From: Opisthocomus hoazin
Taxonomy: Eukaryota > Chordata > Aves > Opisthocomiformes > Opisthocomidae
Length of the DNA: 64,000 nt
Reading direction: 5' to 3'
Assembly (NCBI RefSeq): GCF_030867145.1
Contig: NC_134418.1
Location: forward strand, 54,101,682 to 54,165,681
Under the pieces are notes generated by a model. It was not told where the DNA came from. It saw nothing but the letters and a program-made list of their open reading frames with translations, and made no database searches. The translations under genes and the position numbers were made by a program. Numbering within the stretch: the stretch's first letter is position 1; every line of letters starts with the position of its first letter. This document shows positions 1-14,340 of the stretch, piece by piece.

Positions 1-323
1 GCCTTCTCTTTTCATTGATTTCTCTGCTAACTTCTTACTAGTGCTGAAGATCACCTCCGTATCTTTAGAAAGGAAGTGGAATAGACTTGGAAATTACGAA
101 GTATTTAGTGGAGAGAAAGAGGAGCAAGGCTTCAATGCTGGAGCAAAATTGGTTTGAAATCTTTATTCTAAAGCAGGATGGATAAGAGGAAGTTCTTGTT
201 CTTTTTTTTAAAGTTTCCTATCAAACTTTTTTTCCTATGGTTTCTTGAACCTATGAAGTGGGCTACCTCTCACTTCAGCAACAGGTCGACAAAACACCTG
301 AAAGGCTAAAGACAATGCAGGGG

Positions 324-388
324 AAAACAAAATAAAACAAAACAAAACAAAACAAAACAAAACAAAACAAAACAAAACAAAACAAAAC
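324..388 (+). repeat. AAAAC pentanucleotide microsatellite
   Basis: About twelve head-to-tail copies of the five-base unit AAAAC, with one AAAAT-like interruption near the left end. This is a simple repeat and its length is likely variable between individuals. Confidence 0.95.
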
Positions 389-1493
389 CAGGCCATTTTA
401 GAAAGCCCTCAAAAGAGAGGCAGAGAATGAATATTAATCTTCATGTCCAACAAGAGCAGGAGGGGAGTGTAACAAAGAGGACAGAGAACAGGGATTTCTT
501 TTTGCAGCCAAAGGGTACAGTTACACATCTGTTATGGGCTTACCTGGCAGAAGTGTCTACAGAATGATTTAATTGTCAGAAATACCCAGGTTTTCAAAGA
601 AACTCAGCTCCAAGCCCCTCCTTTTAACACCAGTAGCGGGGCCATACTTTTGAGCATAAAACTACTGGACTTAGAGGCTGCCTCAAGCACTCTCCAAAAT
701 AAGTCTTAATAAAACACAGACGATGCTAAATGGGTAAAGTTTTCATGCCTGCTACTCATTTCGATTAAAGGTACTTGTTTCTATTTCGGTTTTTCCCAAT
801 GTTGTAGCTGAACCAGTTCAGAGTAAAGAATCAGGTAATAATGAAAATCACTCTATTTAGAAGTTAAATTTTCTTACAGTTTACCATGATTAGAGACGTG
901 TTCAACCTCCTGCCAGTGCTGGGGAGCACAGCATCTTAGCAAGCAAAGCTGGTTGCTTTAAAACCTTTTGCCTTGAAAACGCATTCTCAAATCCATCAGT
1001 TGGAACAATGTTTCTTGCTAAAGGAGGAAAAAAACCCATACCACAGAAATGAAAGTTGTGGCACGCAAACTCTATGGCAAAAAAAAAAAAACAGGTTAAC
1101 ATTTTGAACCCCAGCATTAGAAAATACAAGGTTATAGTTACCATAGCGACAACAAATCAATCACTTTACACACAGCTATTACAACATTAAAGTAAACACG
1201 TCCACAGTCAAAACTACTCTGTAGCCTCATGGGGACTAAGTTAAAATTGTTGTGGAACCCAGAGCACAGTGGTAATGTAAATGCATTATTACATGATTTT
1301 TTTCTTTAATTCTTTTTTGCTTTGCATTTCAGTTTGTTTAAGCCCCTCAGCACTGCAGAGCAGTTGGATGGGAGGACATCTGATTTCTCCTCCCTAAAAC
1401 CTGTCTAATTTGGCCTTACACAGGCCTCAATAGCTACAGGGGACCCAGGCAATGCAGACTCAGATGAGCAAGGCCAGATCTGCAAGTTCCGGG

Positions 1494-1640
1494 CAGGCTG
1501 CCTAGGGAAGTGGTGGAGTTACCATCTCTGAAGGTGTTCAAAATATGTGTAGATATGGCACTTAGGGACTTGGTTTAGCAAGCACGGTGGTGGGTTGACG
1601 ATTGGTCTTGATGATTTCTACCCTTAATGATTCTATGAAG
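1494..1640 (+). mobile_element. CR1 LINE fragment, 3' tail
   Basis: The sequence reads as the last part of a CR1 element on the plus strand: the end of ORF2 (CAGGCTGCCTAGGGAAGTGG, then the segment corresponding to VDMALRDLV-type ends), a short 3' UTR and the terminal ATGATTCTATGA. The same segment occurs at 20,455-20,625. It is strongly 5' truncated, as most CR1 copies are, and diverged enough to be old. Confidence 0.85.
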
Positions 1641-3008
1641 ACATCAACTTTCATCGGGTCCTGCCACTCATGATGAATCTCTTTATACTGCGTTTAAGGC
1701 TTAAGTATATACATGGGCATGATGAGCACCTCTGAAAAGTCAGCTGCAAGGGTGAGCATGGCTCCCTTTCACAGTGTGCCTGTTATGGGACGCCGTTTAC
1801 ACAAGCCCCAAATCCACAAGAGCATCCACTAGAGCTAACATATTTTCATGCGCTTCCTAATGGCTCTTAGAAGCTGATGTCTACCAACATTAAGAGTATC
1901 ACTACGGTTGCATATTGTGTTACTGCTTCTTCTCTTAATAAATGTCCTTTGTGGAACAGCAATGGTGACAAAAAGTCATGTTTTCTGAGCCAGGTGCACC
2001 CCATTCTGTCCAAATGTGGTACTTTGGACTTCCCTGGGGCCAGAGAAGGGTGAGCTCAGACCCATCCATGTAACCTAATTATTTGTGATGACATTCAGAA
2101 AGTCTGAAAGCTTATTGATTTGTTTTATAATCATATTGTACATCCTTCAGAGCTGAACAAGTGCCTGACTTAAATGATTGACTTTATTTTTTTTTCCCTC
2201 CAGTTCATTTTAGCAAAGGGTGATAGCACTTACTTATCGCCATTAACAGACATGCGATTTACATTTGGTCTTTCAGGTCTGCTACCCTGACAGAGGCAAA
2301 TGTCAAAACGAAACAGGCTGATGCCTGAGAACACACCTGACCTGCTTTTTTCTTATTTTTAAAACTCTTTAAATTTTTTTTTCTTTATTTTTTCTGCCTA
2401 CTAGAAGGCAACGTTCCTGTTTGCTTCTGCCCTCCCCCATTTTGCATTACCCTGTGTCTGCACAGGAATGAGCCAAAATGATGAGCATCAGCTACCATTT
2501 TTGTTTTAAAAGCTTAGCCAATAAGCGAATGCTGTTCTCCCAGTGTAGTCCAAGTCATCACTTTCCAAACACCAAGTAAAGCGTTGGGCCGTGAGCTGAC
2601 ACGCAAAATTGTTAGGTAGAAAGATATAGTCAAAAAGCATATGCAATGTGCCACAAAATTGTCACCATAAAGGTCCAGGTAGAAACCCGTTTTCCCCATC
2701 TAATTAAAATTTTTAAACTACGCCCAGAAAAAAAAAAACTTCTTGTCATTTTGTTACAAACTTCTCTCTGTGCATGTCCTCCTCCAGCATTGCTTAGAAG
2801 AGGGAAATAGGGGTCTGGCGGTGGCTGGGGGCCGGGGGCAGCCAGCACCCCAGGGAGAGGACGGTGCTGCCACCCAGCCCTCAGCCCTGGACAATCGCTC
2901 AGGATACAGGTGGGTGGTCCAGCAAACAGCTTCCCTGTTTTCCAGCAAAATGTTCTTAAAACCTTTGAGGATATTTGTTTGAGACAAATGAGCATTTTCC
3001 AGGGTGGC

Positions 3009-3032
3009 GGGGGGGGGGGGGGGGGGGGGGGG
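3009..3032 (+). repeat. Uninterrupted run of 24 G
   Basis: A homopolymer of about 24 guanines. Such runs can fold as G-quadruplexes and are difficult for sequencing and assembly, so the exact length should be treated as uncertain. Confidence 0.9.
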
Positions 3033-4718
3033 CAGGTGGCAGCAGTTTCACTGGAAAATTCACAACCAGCTTTAGTGTTATAATAACACGACACTCTTTT
3101 CACCATGGATCCACAATTTGTTTGCTTTTCCAAGCACAACTGTTTTCCCACCTCTTTTCCCTTATATTCTCTCATGTTCATGTTTATCAGTTACACATAG
3201 AAATAAAACTGTTTTATGGTGAATAGCCTCATTAACGTGCTTTAAACACTGTAGACTTTAAAATGATCCACTCCAAAGCTCTAAAGGCATTTTTGAGATT
3301 AAAAGCATCATTCCCCTTTTAGTGTAATGTGAAGGCACCAGGTAGCAGGCAGAGATAGGGGAAAGCCATTTCCAGAGCTGAAAAGGATTCTGGAGATTTA
3401 GCTACAGCCTGTCCAGCTTAAAATAAAGTTAGAGCCCTGTCCTTTCCTACGGCTCACGTCTCTGACAGCAAACGTCATTAAAGCCATACAGAGAGGCAGC
3501 GCTACTGTTCTGAACCGCTGAAACTTGACGACAGAGAAAATAAGCCAGCTAATGCATCCCTCCAGGGCCAAGTCCTTTAGTGGATTTTTTTTTTCTCCAT
3601 TTGGGCTGGGAATACTGGTAAGGAGAAGCAATGCAGCAGGAGTAGATGTCTCCAAGCACTGGGTACACATCTTGACTGTGTTGTCAAAATTTAGATCTTG
3701 CCCTTGCTCTGAGGATTCAGGTAGTTTTCTGAAGGTGCTAAATGTCATTTAAGCTTTCAGATGCTTTAAATCAAGTTCCCAAGATGTACCAGGATGATCT
3801 CCTACCTCGTTTGCTTGCAACAAGCCTTAAACCTACTTCTGCACGTGCACATACCCAAACTAACTTTGCATTCAAGTTCAGCTTCCCTCTTACTAAAAAA
3901 ACAAAAAGGCAAATTATTCATTTCAATGTCAGGCCACACTAGGCGACTTCCATACTCAGCCCAGCTTTGCTACATAAAAGTCTTCCTTCTTTTTAGGTCT
4001 GCAGAGGAAACCAGTTCATGATCCTTTCTGCAAGCCAGAGTGCTCCAGCCTCCCAGAAGCTCACCTCCACTCCTTTACAGTGCAATAATACCACACTTCT
4101 TGGGACTTCCTGCATAGTTGCTTCTGATTTTACCCCTGAGCCCACGCAGGTGGGCTGAGGCATCATTCCCAGGACCTGAACCAAAGCTGTCCATTCCTGT
4201 GGCTGCTCCCCGCTCCCAGCCTGCGGTGCCTGCCAGGCGTCTTCAGAGCAATAACGAAGCTGTCAGTCGCAACCAGCCTTTGTGGATTACCCATATACAT
4301 TTTGTTCCTGTAAAGCCTCTATTAAGGATGCCATTCCATGATACATATTTAAGTCAGTATCTTGGCACCACGGTTGCCTGCGTGAAAGAAACCAAGAAAC
4401 TATTACTGTGAAATTGCCTGCAGCTCTTGAGCACAGGAGGTAGCGACTGGCTAGTAGTTTCTTAGACAGCCCTGGCAGATGTGTCAGGTTGCTTCGCAAC
4501 TGTGCACCTCGTGGGAGAGCAACGCATGCAAAGCTCCCCCCTCCTAGTGTCCCCAGCTGTAATTAATCCATAGCATCATTTCTATAGTGTCAGCAGCACC
4601 ATATGGACCAAGTACTATTCTGCAGGACTAACCACAGAGGAGGAAGATTGCAATTATATGTCTGATTATTCTCCAGGGTGGCCACCAGTTGTTTTATGGA
4701 AGGCAGGAGAGTCTGAAA

Positions 4719-4730
4719 GGGGGGGGGGGG
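4719..4730 (+). repeat. Run of 12 G
   Basis: A homopolymer of about 12 guanines in otherwise unremarkable intergenic sequence. It is one of several poly-G runs in this window (also near 3.0, 51.9 and 52.3 kb). Confidence 0.85.
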
Positions 4731-7700
4731 ATTGCCATGGATGTGACTAAGGGGAGGGTGACAACCAGTAGAAGATGAAACAGCACATAAAACTAACTCT
4801 CATCTTCTGTACTGCTACCGTCTTACACAACACCACTTCCAGTCTTGCCTACAACGCAAATCCAAAAAGGGCAGGTCCGAAATAAAATATCTGTTATTTG
4901 GCATTCAACTCACCAAGTTGTCCACTGCACAGTAGGTGTTGATTGAGCAGTTAAGCAGGGTGCAGGGACACTTTACATTGATACCAGCATAACAGTCTTC
5001 TCTTCCCAAAGCTTATAAAGGGCTCCAGGGAGCTCCCAGTCAGAGCCGAGTGCCTGGCTTCCTGCAGGTATTTAAGGCAATAGCAGTTATGAACCTTCAC
5101 AGGTCTAGGTTTAGGTGCAAAACTCCTTTAATTGGTTTTGAAAGCCTACCCGAGAAAGAGAGAAACATTTTTTAACACAGAACATCCTCTGTAACCCTGT
5201 ATTAAAATCATTTTGTTGGCAATGCCATTATTTACCAATTATACACTTAATTTATACATCTATGTTATATGCAGAATCAGATTATAGACAAGCTGATTTA
5301 GTCAAGGAGACAACTGAGAAAGATTAAACACTGTGTTTTGCTGGTGGCATCAGCATTGCAACAGCAAAAATCACTCCAGCACCCTGGAGTCAGTGGGTCC
5401 TCGTGCTCCCATCAGCAGCCCCAAACGGCCCCATGGTCTGGTGCACAGGGCAATGCCTCAACTGACTCCAGGGCTCCAGGAAAACCCTACCAAAACAAAA
5501 AAATGAGCGCACTGCTTCCTTCCTTCCTCCTCCCAAACTTGATGTTTATTAGGAACCCTTCTGTTATCAATTCAATGCAGGGAAAAGAGTTTATACTTAA
5601 AAAATAATAACTGCTTCTATTTGAATACGCCTTACACAGACAGTTGAAATAAAGCAGTTATGATCTCTGTGACAGTTGCTGCTGCTAATGCCTATCATAA
5701 AAGCCAGTAAGGAGGTAGATACGTTGATTTATCATGCATTGCTGCTCCCATATATCTACTTTCTAATAAAAATCTGTGGAATTATTGCTTACGCTGAGCT
5801 TCATGTGCCCATATTTGTATTGCTAACCTCTCCTGGATGATTTCAAAGCTTTATTTATGGGAGGCTTTTATCTACCCCTAGGAAAAGCACTTGCAATGGG
5901 AGCATGCCTGCCCCCGAGACTCGAACCCGTTAAGAGTACAAATTTATACCACCCAAATTCCCCAGTGGAGAAACATGCTCTTTATCTAAGCTCTCGATTA
6001 AAGCATGGCTCCAACTCATGCTTGCTGGCACTGCAGATACTGGTGACCAGGGATTTTTGTATTAGCTCCAGATAAGTCCTCCAGCACCATCTCTTCAGGC
6101 AGGACCACGTGCATCACCTAAGATCAAGCCCTCCTTCTAAAGCACTTTAGGTTTGTTTCACAGCTGTGTTTTTTCATCCGCAATGCATAGATTTCTTACT
6201 TGATTTTTAATATTATCACATAAGGACTTTTTTCAGATTTTAGAATTTGTTTATTTTTTATTTTTTTTTTAGCTTTTACTACCTACACACAGCACGTGCT
6301 GAGTGGAGCGACGCGTTATTTTGAGCCAAACTACCTTAACTATACTTCTCAGGACAAAGTGGTTTCCTATCTTTTCTCCACAATTCTTGCAGATTATGAT
6401 GAATTTTTCCAAATTTAAGAACCAAAGAAACATACCAAGTACTGCGCGCTTAAGAGCAACAAGGTTGTGAGATGAAAAAGGTTGATGCTTTGGAGAAAAG
6501 CACGGGTATATCCCCTGCAAGGCCTCATTGAGGATGGAGGTGGATGCAGCAAGAAGCGAATTTCTGTTTCCAGCAGCAGTTTCGAGTTGTGTCCATCCTA
6601 CCCTGCCTCTCTGAGCCCCCGAATTCACACTGAGAGCTCATCATCTATGTCCACCTTCAGCTGGCCTGTTGTCACAGCTCTGTCTCATCATGGGGAAGGA
6701 TCAGCATGCAGTGCTGAGCCAAAATGACTTCTTTGGGGAAAAATATTCTGAATCAGAGACATCTCTTTGGAAATTTCTCTGCATTGGGATTCTTTTCCAG
6801 GCTTGGGACACCATGTTCTGTCTATGCTTTTGCAAAATCTCAGCAAGCAATCGTACAGTAATTGATCCTGTAGGCACAGCACTGAAGGAGACACGTGAAG
6901 GACAACATGCTGGATACACGGCATTACTCAAGGGGCAGATTCGTACAGCACCCAACAAGGCTCATCTTCCAAAAGTTTACTGCTGCTCTGTTACCTGCCT
7001 TGAAATCAAACTGCAGCCCCATGGTAGCTGCTCCATCGCAGTCTGAAAGCAGAGATCACTCTTAGTTGGGGATGAAGCACAACCCTGACCAAAAGGAATT
7101 AGCTTTGGCTAATTAATTAGACTACCTGCATGTGTGGATTTTCTAAATCACAGGCAAGAGGGCCCACAGGAAAGCAAAGGCCAGTATGCACATACTGCTC
7201 CCCAAAAGGGGAAAGACACTGAGGCAGAAAAGTCAGCCCACCTTCACCATCATTTCGATTTGCCTTAGGATAGTATCAGTGTTGTCAACAACCACCTTAG
7301 AGGAGTTACCTGAAGTATACCAGAAAATATAGTCCTGCTTAAAGAAAAAGCGATAGAAATATTTGTATGTGCTCAGAATCAGGGCCAAAAAATTATTTCT
7401 TGCATCTTCCACTTATTCCCTCATGAAAAATGTTCACAATAAACTTCTCTACATTGTCTTTTTCTCTGAAATCATACAAATACAATATTGGCCCATGAAG
7501 GATTTACAGCTTCAAAACTTTATTTTTGCCCTTTTTCCCCTCAAAACATTTTGATCTTTTGTTTTTTCTCTCCTGAATCTATTCAGACTGTACCTGTCCA
7601 AAATGCAGTTTAGCAAATCCATTTGCTTTAATGTTCTTCTCACAAAGAACGTAGGGGCTGTTTGAGTTGCAGCTATTACAACGGTCTTTTCATGGATGGG

Positions 7701-10700
7701 AAGGAAGAGCTGGATTTCTCAGCACCTCCTCCACCAGTTTCCCCTGAAACACTGATAGACCCCATTGACACGGACCCAAACGCACCTTGAACCTTAAAGT
7801 AAAGCACAGCTGTGTGCACGTGCCGGCAGGGATGCTGGGCAAGGGTTCACACCCCTCTACAATCCTCCTGCGGCAAACAGAGCCAGGGCTGGTACTAAGC
7901 CCGTGTCATCCATGGCGAGGGCCAAGTGGAAGAGCAGAGACCGAACCCCAGCTGTGATCTCACCATTTTTCACAGCTCTGCGGCCCAACATAGCCTTTGG
8001 ATGAGAAAGTGCAGAGGTGAACTAGGCGAAGGTGCCCATCTTGGCTCTTTACACAGAAAAGACATAATTTGTAATCAACCTCACACAAAAAAATACACTC
8101 CAAATAAACCTTGAGGACATGAACAATGAGATGTACTTACTCAATAACCCCCGCACTTGGATGTCCTGGCTTCAATGGACTCAACACACTTTTTGCTATT
8201 GACTTCAATGAGATCCTGAGTCTTCTAATTAGCATTTTAACTGCACTTTGCTGGGGCCGGCTTTGGAGAATCACTTTAAGACTACAGTCAGGTGAAGAGT
8301 GAATTCTTGTCCATCTCCTCTGTAAAAAAAATATATATATGGAAAGTCTTAAAAGAAGAATAACTTTATTCCACTTCAGCTTTCCAAACCAAAATGAAAA
8401 ACACTTTAAATTCAGGGTTTTTATTGTGTATTTGTCAAAAATACTTTATATGTGGGGAACCCCCTCCCCCAAACAGAAAGAATTACCAATAGTTTCCCCT
8501 AGACAAATTTTCATTTTTGATTAAATCTATTTCTGATGTGCTCGAGGATGAAACATATCAAGTCTAGGAAATAAGTGTGTGAGCAACTTTCAAGAACAAT
8601 CAGGATTTAAAATGACCTTTTATTCTAGGCAAGCAAAGGCAAGTGGGATGATGGATACAGAAGAAAATTACTGAGGAATGAGGAAATTTGCATCCAGCAC
8701 CAGCAGCAGTGAAGGGGGCACTGAAATGTGCTCGCTTTACACAGAGGGCTACAGTGCCATGTTACTGCAGACAAATGAAGGGCTTGTATTAAAAATGCAT
8801 AATTTAATCAAGAGAAAAACTACTAATCAGATGGAAATATGCAGCCCTGATATTGGTTTTTTAATATTAGTGTTATTAAATTCTGCTATAGTTTCTTACA
8901 GAATCACCCAAATGTAAATTAATACAAGGAGAAACAGTTAACAAAATTACAGGACCAGATCAAACATTCCTGCTCATTCGCAAGTGTCCCGCTGACTTGT
9001 GATATTAGGGATGGCATAAAGGGCTTAATATAAAATACTACATGCGCTGATCTAATCATATTTTCCCCCGTCAGTGCAGCATGAAATGAGCCCCGACGCA
9101 GTTGTTGGTGCCAGGCAAACGTGAGCTGAGGTTCGCTGCCAGCGTAAGTCTCTGCCAACACAGAGCTGCTGCCTCCATGTGCCATAACCTGAGTGTGGCC
9201 AGAGGGCTGCCATCTCCACCCGAAATCGGCCCATGCTACAAGGAGCAGGAACTCACTCCCTGGATGAAATCAGCCTCCAGAATTAATACCTGCCCTGAGA
9301 AAACAGGGCTGAACATTCCTCTAATTTAGCATTAAAAATATCCTCCATCTGGGCATGCACAAACGACGCGAGGGTCGTTGCCTCCGCTCAGCATCTCTTG
9401 GGCTTACCCTTACCCAGGGCTCTTCCACTGCCGGCGCTGAAGCGCGAGTTTCCAACTCATCCATTTTACAGGATGGCAAGATAGCTGTGCAGAAAGGAAA
9501 TCTCACTTGCCAAGGGAAACAGCGGCTCGGGGTTCAAGCTAGGAAAAGACCCCCAGTCCCTTTTCTCATCTGAGCATTTCTGAAGTGGCAAACCTCAGCA
9601 GGGAGAGATGTGCTTGTCTTGAAACTCTGCCAAGGAACTTGGGGCTCACATTTCAGACTATGCGCCTGTTTCACTCTGCTCGAGTTACAGCAAGAAAGCC
9701 ACTCTCTAACACCATTCCTCAAGAAAATAAAGAATGATTAATATTGACTTGGCTTACAAGAGTGCCTAGAGGCCCTGGCCCCACTGTTTCAAGCAGCATA
9801 CAAACACAAGAAAAATTACACTTATATATATTTTTTTCCCCTTGTCAATTAGAACACAAACACTGTAAGGCAGAGATTCTTTCCTTTCATTTGCACAGCA
9901 CCTTGCACCATAAGTTCCTAATCTTTCAGGCATATCTGAACGCACACAAAGAGGATCAAAACGGGTACCGAGCATTTAACGTTAACACTGATTCCCGCCG
10001 ACACTTTATTTGATATCCGCATATGAGAGAAAGAGAAGATGCACAGCAGGAAAGCAAGGGAAATTAAACAGCGTGTGTGACTGGTAATACACGAAATTGC
10101 TCATTTTGCAAAAATAGCTGTAGACTCGTTTAGATCGGAAGCTGATGTGTCAGTCTCACTTCCCACTTCTTTTTCATTTTATGTTATTTACCGTGTGAGT
10201 GTTCGTGACACTGCTCACACCAGCGGATAAATAAAGCCAAGCCAGATTCCCTCTGCTTCCTTTTTTCCCCGTTTTTACCAGCTGGTACCTCCCCCTGACC
10301 GTAGGTCCCGCACAAGAAGAACACCACAGCACCGCACACATGCAGCCACCAGCACGGTCAGAGAACGGCCAGGAAGCTGCTGCTGCTCTCCGTTCCCTGC
10401 TGCGTTACACCAGCGTTAATGAGGAGTAAATAATAACAACGAGTCAGCTCCCTTCAGCTGACAGTAAGGTGTTCAATATTCGATGAAGCCACTGGCAACT
10501 CAGGGTCAGTTTTCCCGAGGCCCCTGCCTCACAAACGCTGCAATACTGCACGCACCATCTATTCTGGAGGAGCAGCTCTACAGTACAAGCCTCAAAGTAG
10601 CCCACCCTGCCGGCTTGGGGAATCCTCTGCAGATGGCAGGTGAATGAAGGAGGAGGGGACCCTCGCCCTGATAAGCCAGTCTCACGCCACGTGTGCCCGG

Positions 10701-13700
10701 GCATGGCATCGCCTGTCTAACCAGAGGAACGCTGCCGCAGAGCCCTGCTGCCTCGCAGGGCGGGTCGGGAGCCAGCAGACACGGGTGAGTCCTCAGGGGT
10801 GGTGGGCGCCCCAGCTGAAAGGGACGCACTCAGCCATCCGCCACATGGTTAGAGCTGGCTCGGGCAACCTCCCTCCGAACTGCAATCCCACCTCAGCTTT
10901 GCTTCCTACGGCAGTAGCATATCCTCCGAAAGGAGAAGCCCAGCTCCCTCTGAAGTCCAGCTCCCCACAGCCCCCGGAGAATTCTTGCAGGTTTAGGAGA
11001 AGCAGCCAAAGCCCAGTGCTACAACCAGGCGAGCAGCGTGGCAACCAGGGACCTATGCACTGCTCACATGATCCTGAACAATCCTAAAGAATCTTCTGAG
11101 CTAACGCGTTGAGCAGTGCCTTTGTCTTGCCAGAAACATTTCTGGCTTTAACCAACGTGGTAGGCAGAGTTCTTCCTCGCTGCTTTGAGCCTGGAAACAC
11201 AGGGTAGTTCCCAGGCCAACAAGCGTTGTCCCAGATGGCTTCTCCAGCCTGTGACACAGAGCTGGCACCACCATCCTCATATTTGAGGGCTCTTGCTGTC
11301 CCAACCCTCCTAATAACTGCGTGATAGAGCACTGCTGTTACCCAGGACTGAGATACGACCCGAGGAGTCAGGAGGCAAAGGCACTCGACAGACTGCTGAC
11401 AGGAGTCCATCAGTCCACCATTCTGCTGCCCCTCAGCTGGAATCGGATGCCATTGGCTTGGCCGCTGGTAACTGTGAAATTTTGAAAGATTCTCTGTAAA
11501 ATGTAGTAGCTAAAGGCATACCGTTTCCTGAAACTCTTAAAAGATCAAAGCACTGGTATTACCCACCCTGTTTGCACTGCCTTTTTGATGTCCACTTTGT
11601 TCCGTGGAGGCTGCTACAGAGTTAACAGCCGGGCATTGAAAACGTGGAAGGAGTACGTATGAGCAAATCAAGAGGACAATTCTAACTTCCTGAAGGCTTT
11701 GGGAACAAAACACTGGAAGGAAGACTTAGCAATTAAATTCCACTCCATTAGAGGGAGAACCATTTCTAAAAGAGAAATAACCATCAAGATGGAAATACAA
11801 CAGTTGAGCAACAGGTCTGGAAGGGAAAAAAAGATGGGGCTTTCTGCTGAAAGCCTTGCAGCAGCCTTGTCCTACACTTTATTGGCCTCTAGTGGAAAAC
11901 AGAAGCTACGTCTTGCAACCACAAAACTTTTTATAGAGCACAGACACCGCTCCCCACACAGAGTTTGAATACATACCTGACGAAAGCATGTAAGGCACGC
12001 AACTAAAAAGGATGACTATTCTGCATTAGCTACATACAGTCTCAGCATTGCTATCATCCAGGGAAGACGCTGAGTTAAATATTAGGATTTTCCTACATAT
12101 GTTCCCATTCAGGTGCGCCTCTTAACTGTCTGCCATAAAAGAAATAAAATTTCACCTGCAGAGACACTAAGTCTGTCGATATTTGGGCTAGAAGCTCCCA
12201 ACCATGGTATGCACTCCACTGAACGTTAACCCTTGTGGTGCTCAGATTGCAGCAGCTGGGCTACAAAGTAGACTCTAAAACAAGGAGCTCAGTTGCTGTC
12301 TTCTGTAAACACAGGCTCTCGAAACGAAAACATATGCCTGTGCGGAGCAGGCAGTGATTGTCATAGCAGTTCTGCCTGGGTAGAAATTTAGTGTTTCCAA
12401 ACCCACGGCTCCAGTTTCCATGGATATAAACAAGACGACAACTCTCCTCAACTAATTAAAAATACACACCATAATCAAAAGAAAGCAGCAAGTAGGATCA
12501 CAGGAACAAACCTCTGAAAAGCCAAGTCAAGCTGGCCCTGCAGCCAGCTCCAAGGACAGGCCTTCCGCCCTCTGCAGAGGCTCGGCGCTCGGGAGCCTCG
12601 GTAAACAGGACAAGGGAAAAGAACAACAGCCACTCGCAAACCTGGGAAAAATCTTATTCAAAACACGGTTTCAGCATATTTTGACCGGTTTTTGTGTCCA
12701 TTTGTCCCTGCATTCATTTTACCAGCTTCTGTGCTAGCCTAGGGTACAGGGGCATGCCATTAAAAGCACCCTCAGAGGATGAACTGCCAAAGAAAAGAGC
12801 AAACTAACAAAAAACCCCATGCCGAAACAACACAGCGTTCATTCATTCAGAGTGAGATGATGTGAGCTACCTAGCAAATCTGAAAAAAACAATTTTTGAA
12901 AGTCAAGTGCAGTCTTCTGACTTGTTTGTTCTGGTCAAATTGCTTGCATTCACTGTCTACCTTCAAGGAGAGAAGTGAAGAGACACCAATGGCCAAAAGC
13001 CACCACGTCAACACTTTTTGCCAATTTGGCCGTGTTCACACCGGGGTGTGTGAGTGCAAGAGAGAAACATAACCAGAAGCAGGGAAGCTCGCGGTTGTAA
13101 ATACCAGGCCACCTCTTGTTCAAGTTCCCTTGGCTCAGTGCTGGTCCAAGAGCCTTTTTTCTGCAACATTTAGTAAAGCAACCTAAAGCAGTCTGATTTT
13201 TATGCCACAAATGTAAAATAATGAAGTGCAAGACTTCAAGCCTATGAATTCTCAGGGCCAGCTGAACTCCCATCCATTGATCCTACAGATTAGTAATATT
13301 TTGATTATTTCCTTCATGAGGGAAGAAAAAAAAAAAGGAAAAAAGTTAAATACAATCAGTCTGAGCTGGAAATAGGCTTCTTTCTGCCTCTTGCACAGAC
13401 TGGGATCTCAGAAAGAGCAGCAGAAAGCAGAGACGATGGCAGTAGGACTGGTGTGTGGCAGAGCTTCACCAGGCTGGGGCAGCACCAGAAGGAAAGCATG
13501 GACACTGTGGCACAGGAAAGCTTTCCCCAGCATCAAGAGAGGCAGCCAGGAGAGCTTTCCACATCTCATCCTTTGGCTTTCTTTGCACAACATCACAAAC
13601 TCCACTTTACAGTCTTAATTCCTTAGGCTGCAAGACATTTGGTGCTGGTTTCATACATATTCTTTCAGTGAAGCATGTGTATGGATAATACCCAGTTCAA

Positions 13701-14340
13701 AAGAAAAAAAAGGAAAAAAAATATCACTCGATCCTTAACAGCTAAGTTAAACCTGCTTATCTGCAGAGGAATGAAAGTCTTATTTTAGCAATAGCTGAAC
13801 CACGTGAGAAAGCAGTCACAGTTGTGTACCAGCAGACCACACACCAGTGTGATAAAGTTGCTTCCTGCAGGAGAGGAGGATCCTCTTAATTCAAGATACT
13901 GAAAATGCACGAGACTCACACAGTAAAACCAACCCTCAGCTGCCAAAGATGCCTAATAAATGTGACTTTTAACAATCTCCTCTACCACCGCTGAACAGCG
14001 TGGAGCTTCTGAGGCTGCTCTCAACTACTGGGTACAAGCACTTGCCCTCACATCCACCGCACCCCAAGGCACAAATGAGCACACATGCCCTGATCCTTCC
14101 AGGCTACGGCAGGTAAAAGAAAAAGATGCATTAAGAAACTTCCTGCTTATGGAAATACAGTACGTGACATATGTGGTTATCACTCTGTTTCTGTCCAATG
14201 CGTTGATTTGATCCAACAAACAAGGAACTCTGACAGACTGTTCCAGATGGAAGCATCTCCAACACCCCGCAGCGAAGAACAGCAGTAGCGCTTCCCCGCA
14301 TCAGACTATGAGCAGGAGGGAGCACGACTGCGTCTGGACA

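Noticed and set aside
2630-3226. Open frames spanning the 24-G run
   Set aside because: Poly-Gly or poly-Pro stretches come from the homopolymer; nothing else supports coding.
5895-5945. tRNA-like B box (GGGTTCGAGTC on the minus strand)
   Set aside because: The T-arm stem has a mismatch and a wobble, and I find no A box, anticodon arm or acceptor stem at the right distance. It is probably chance.
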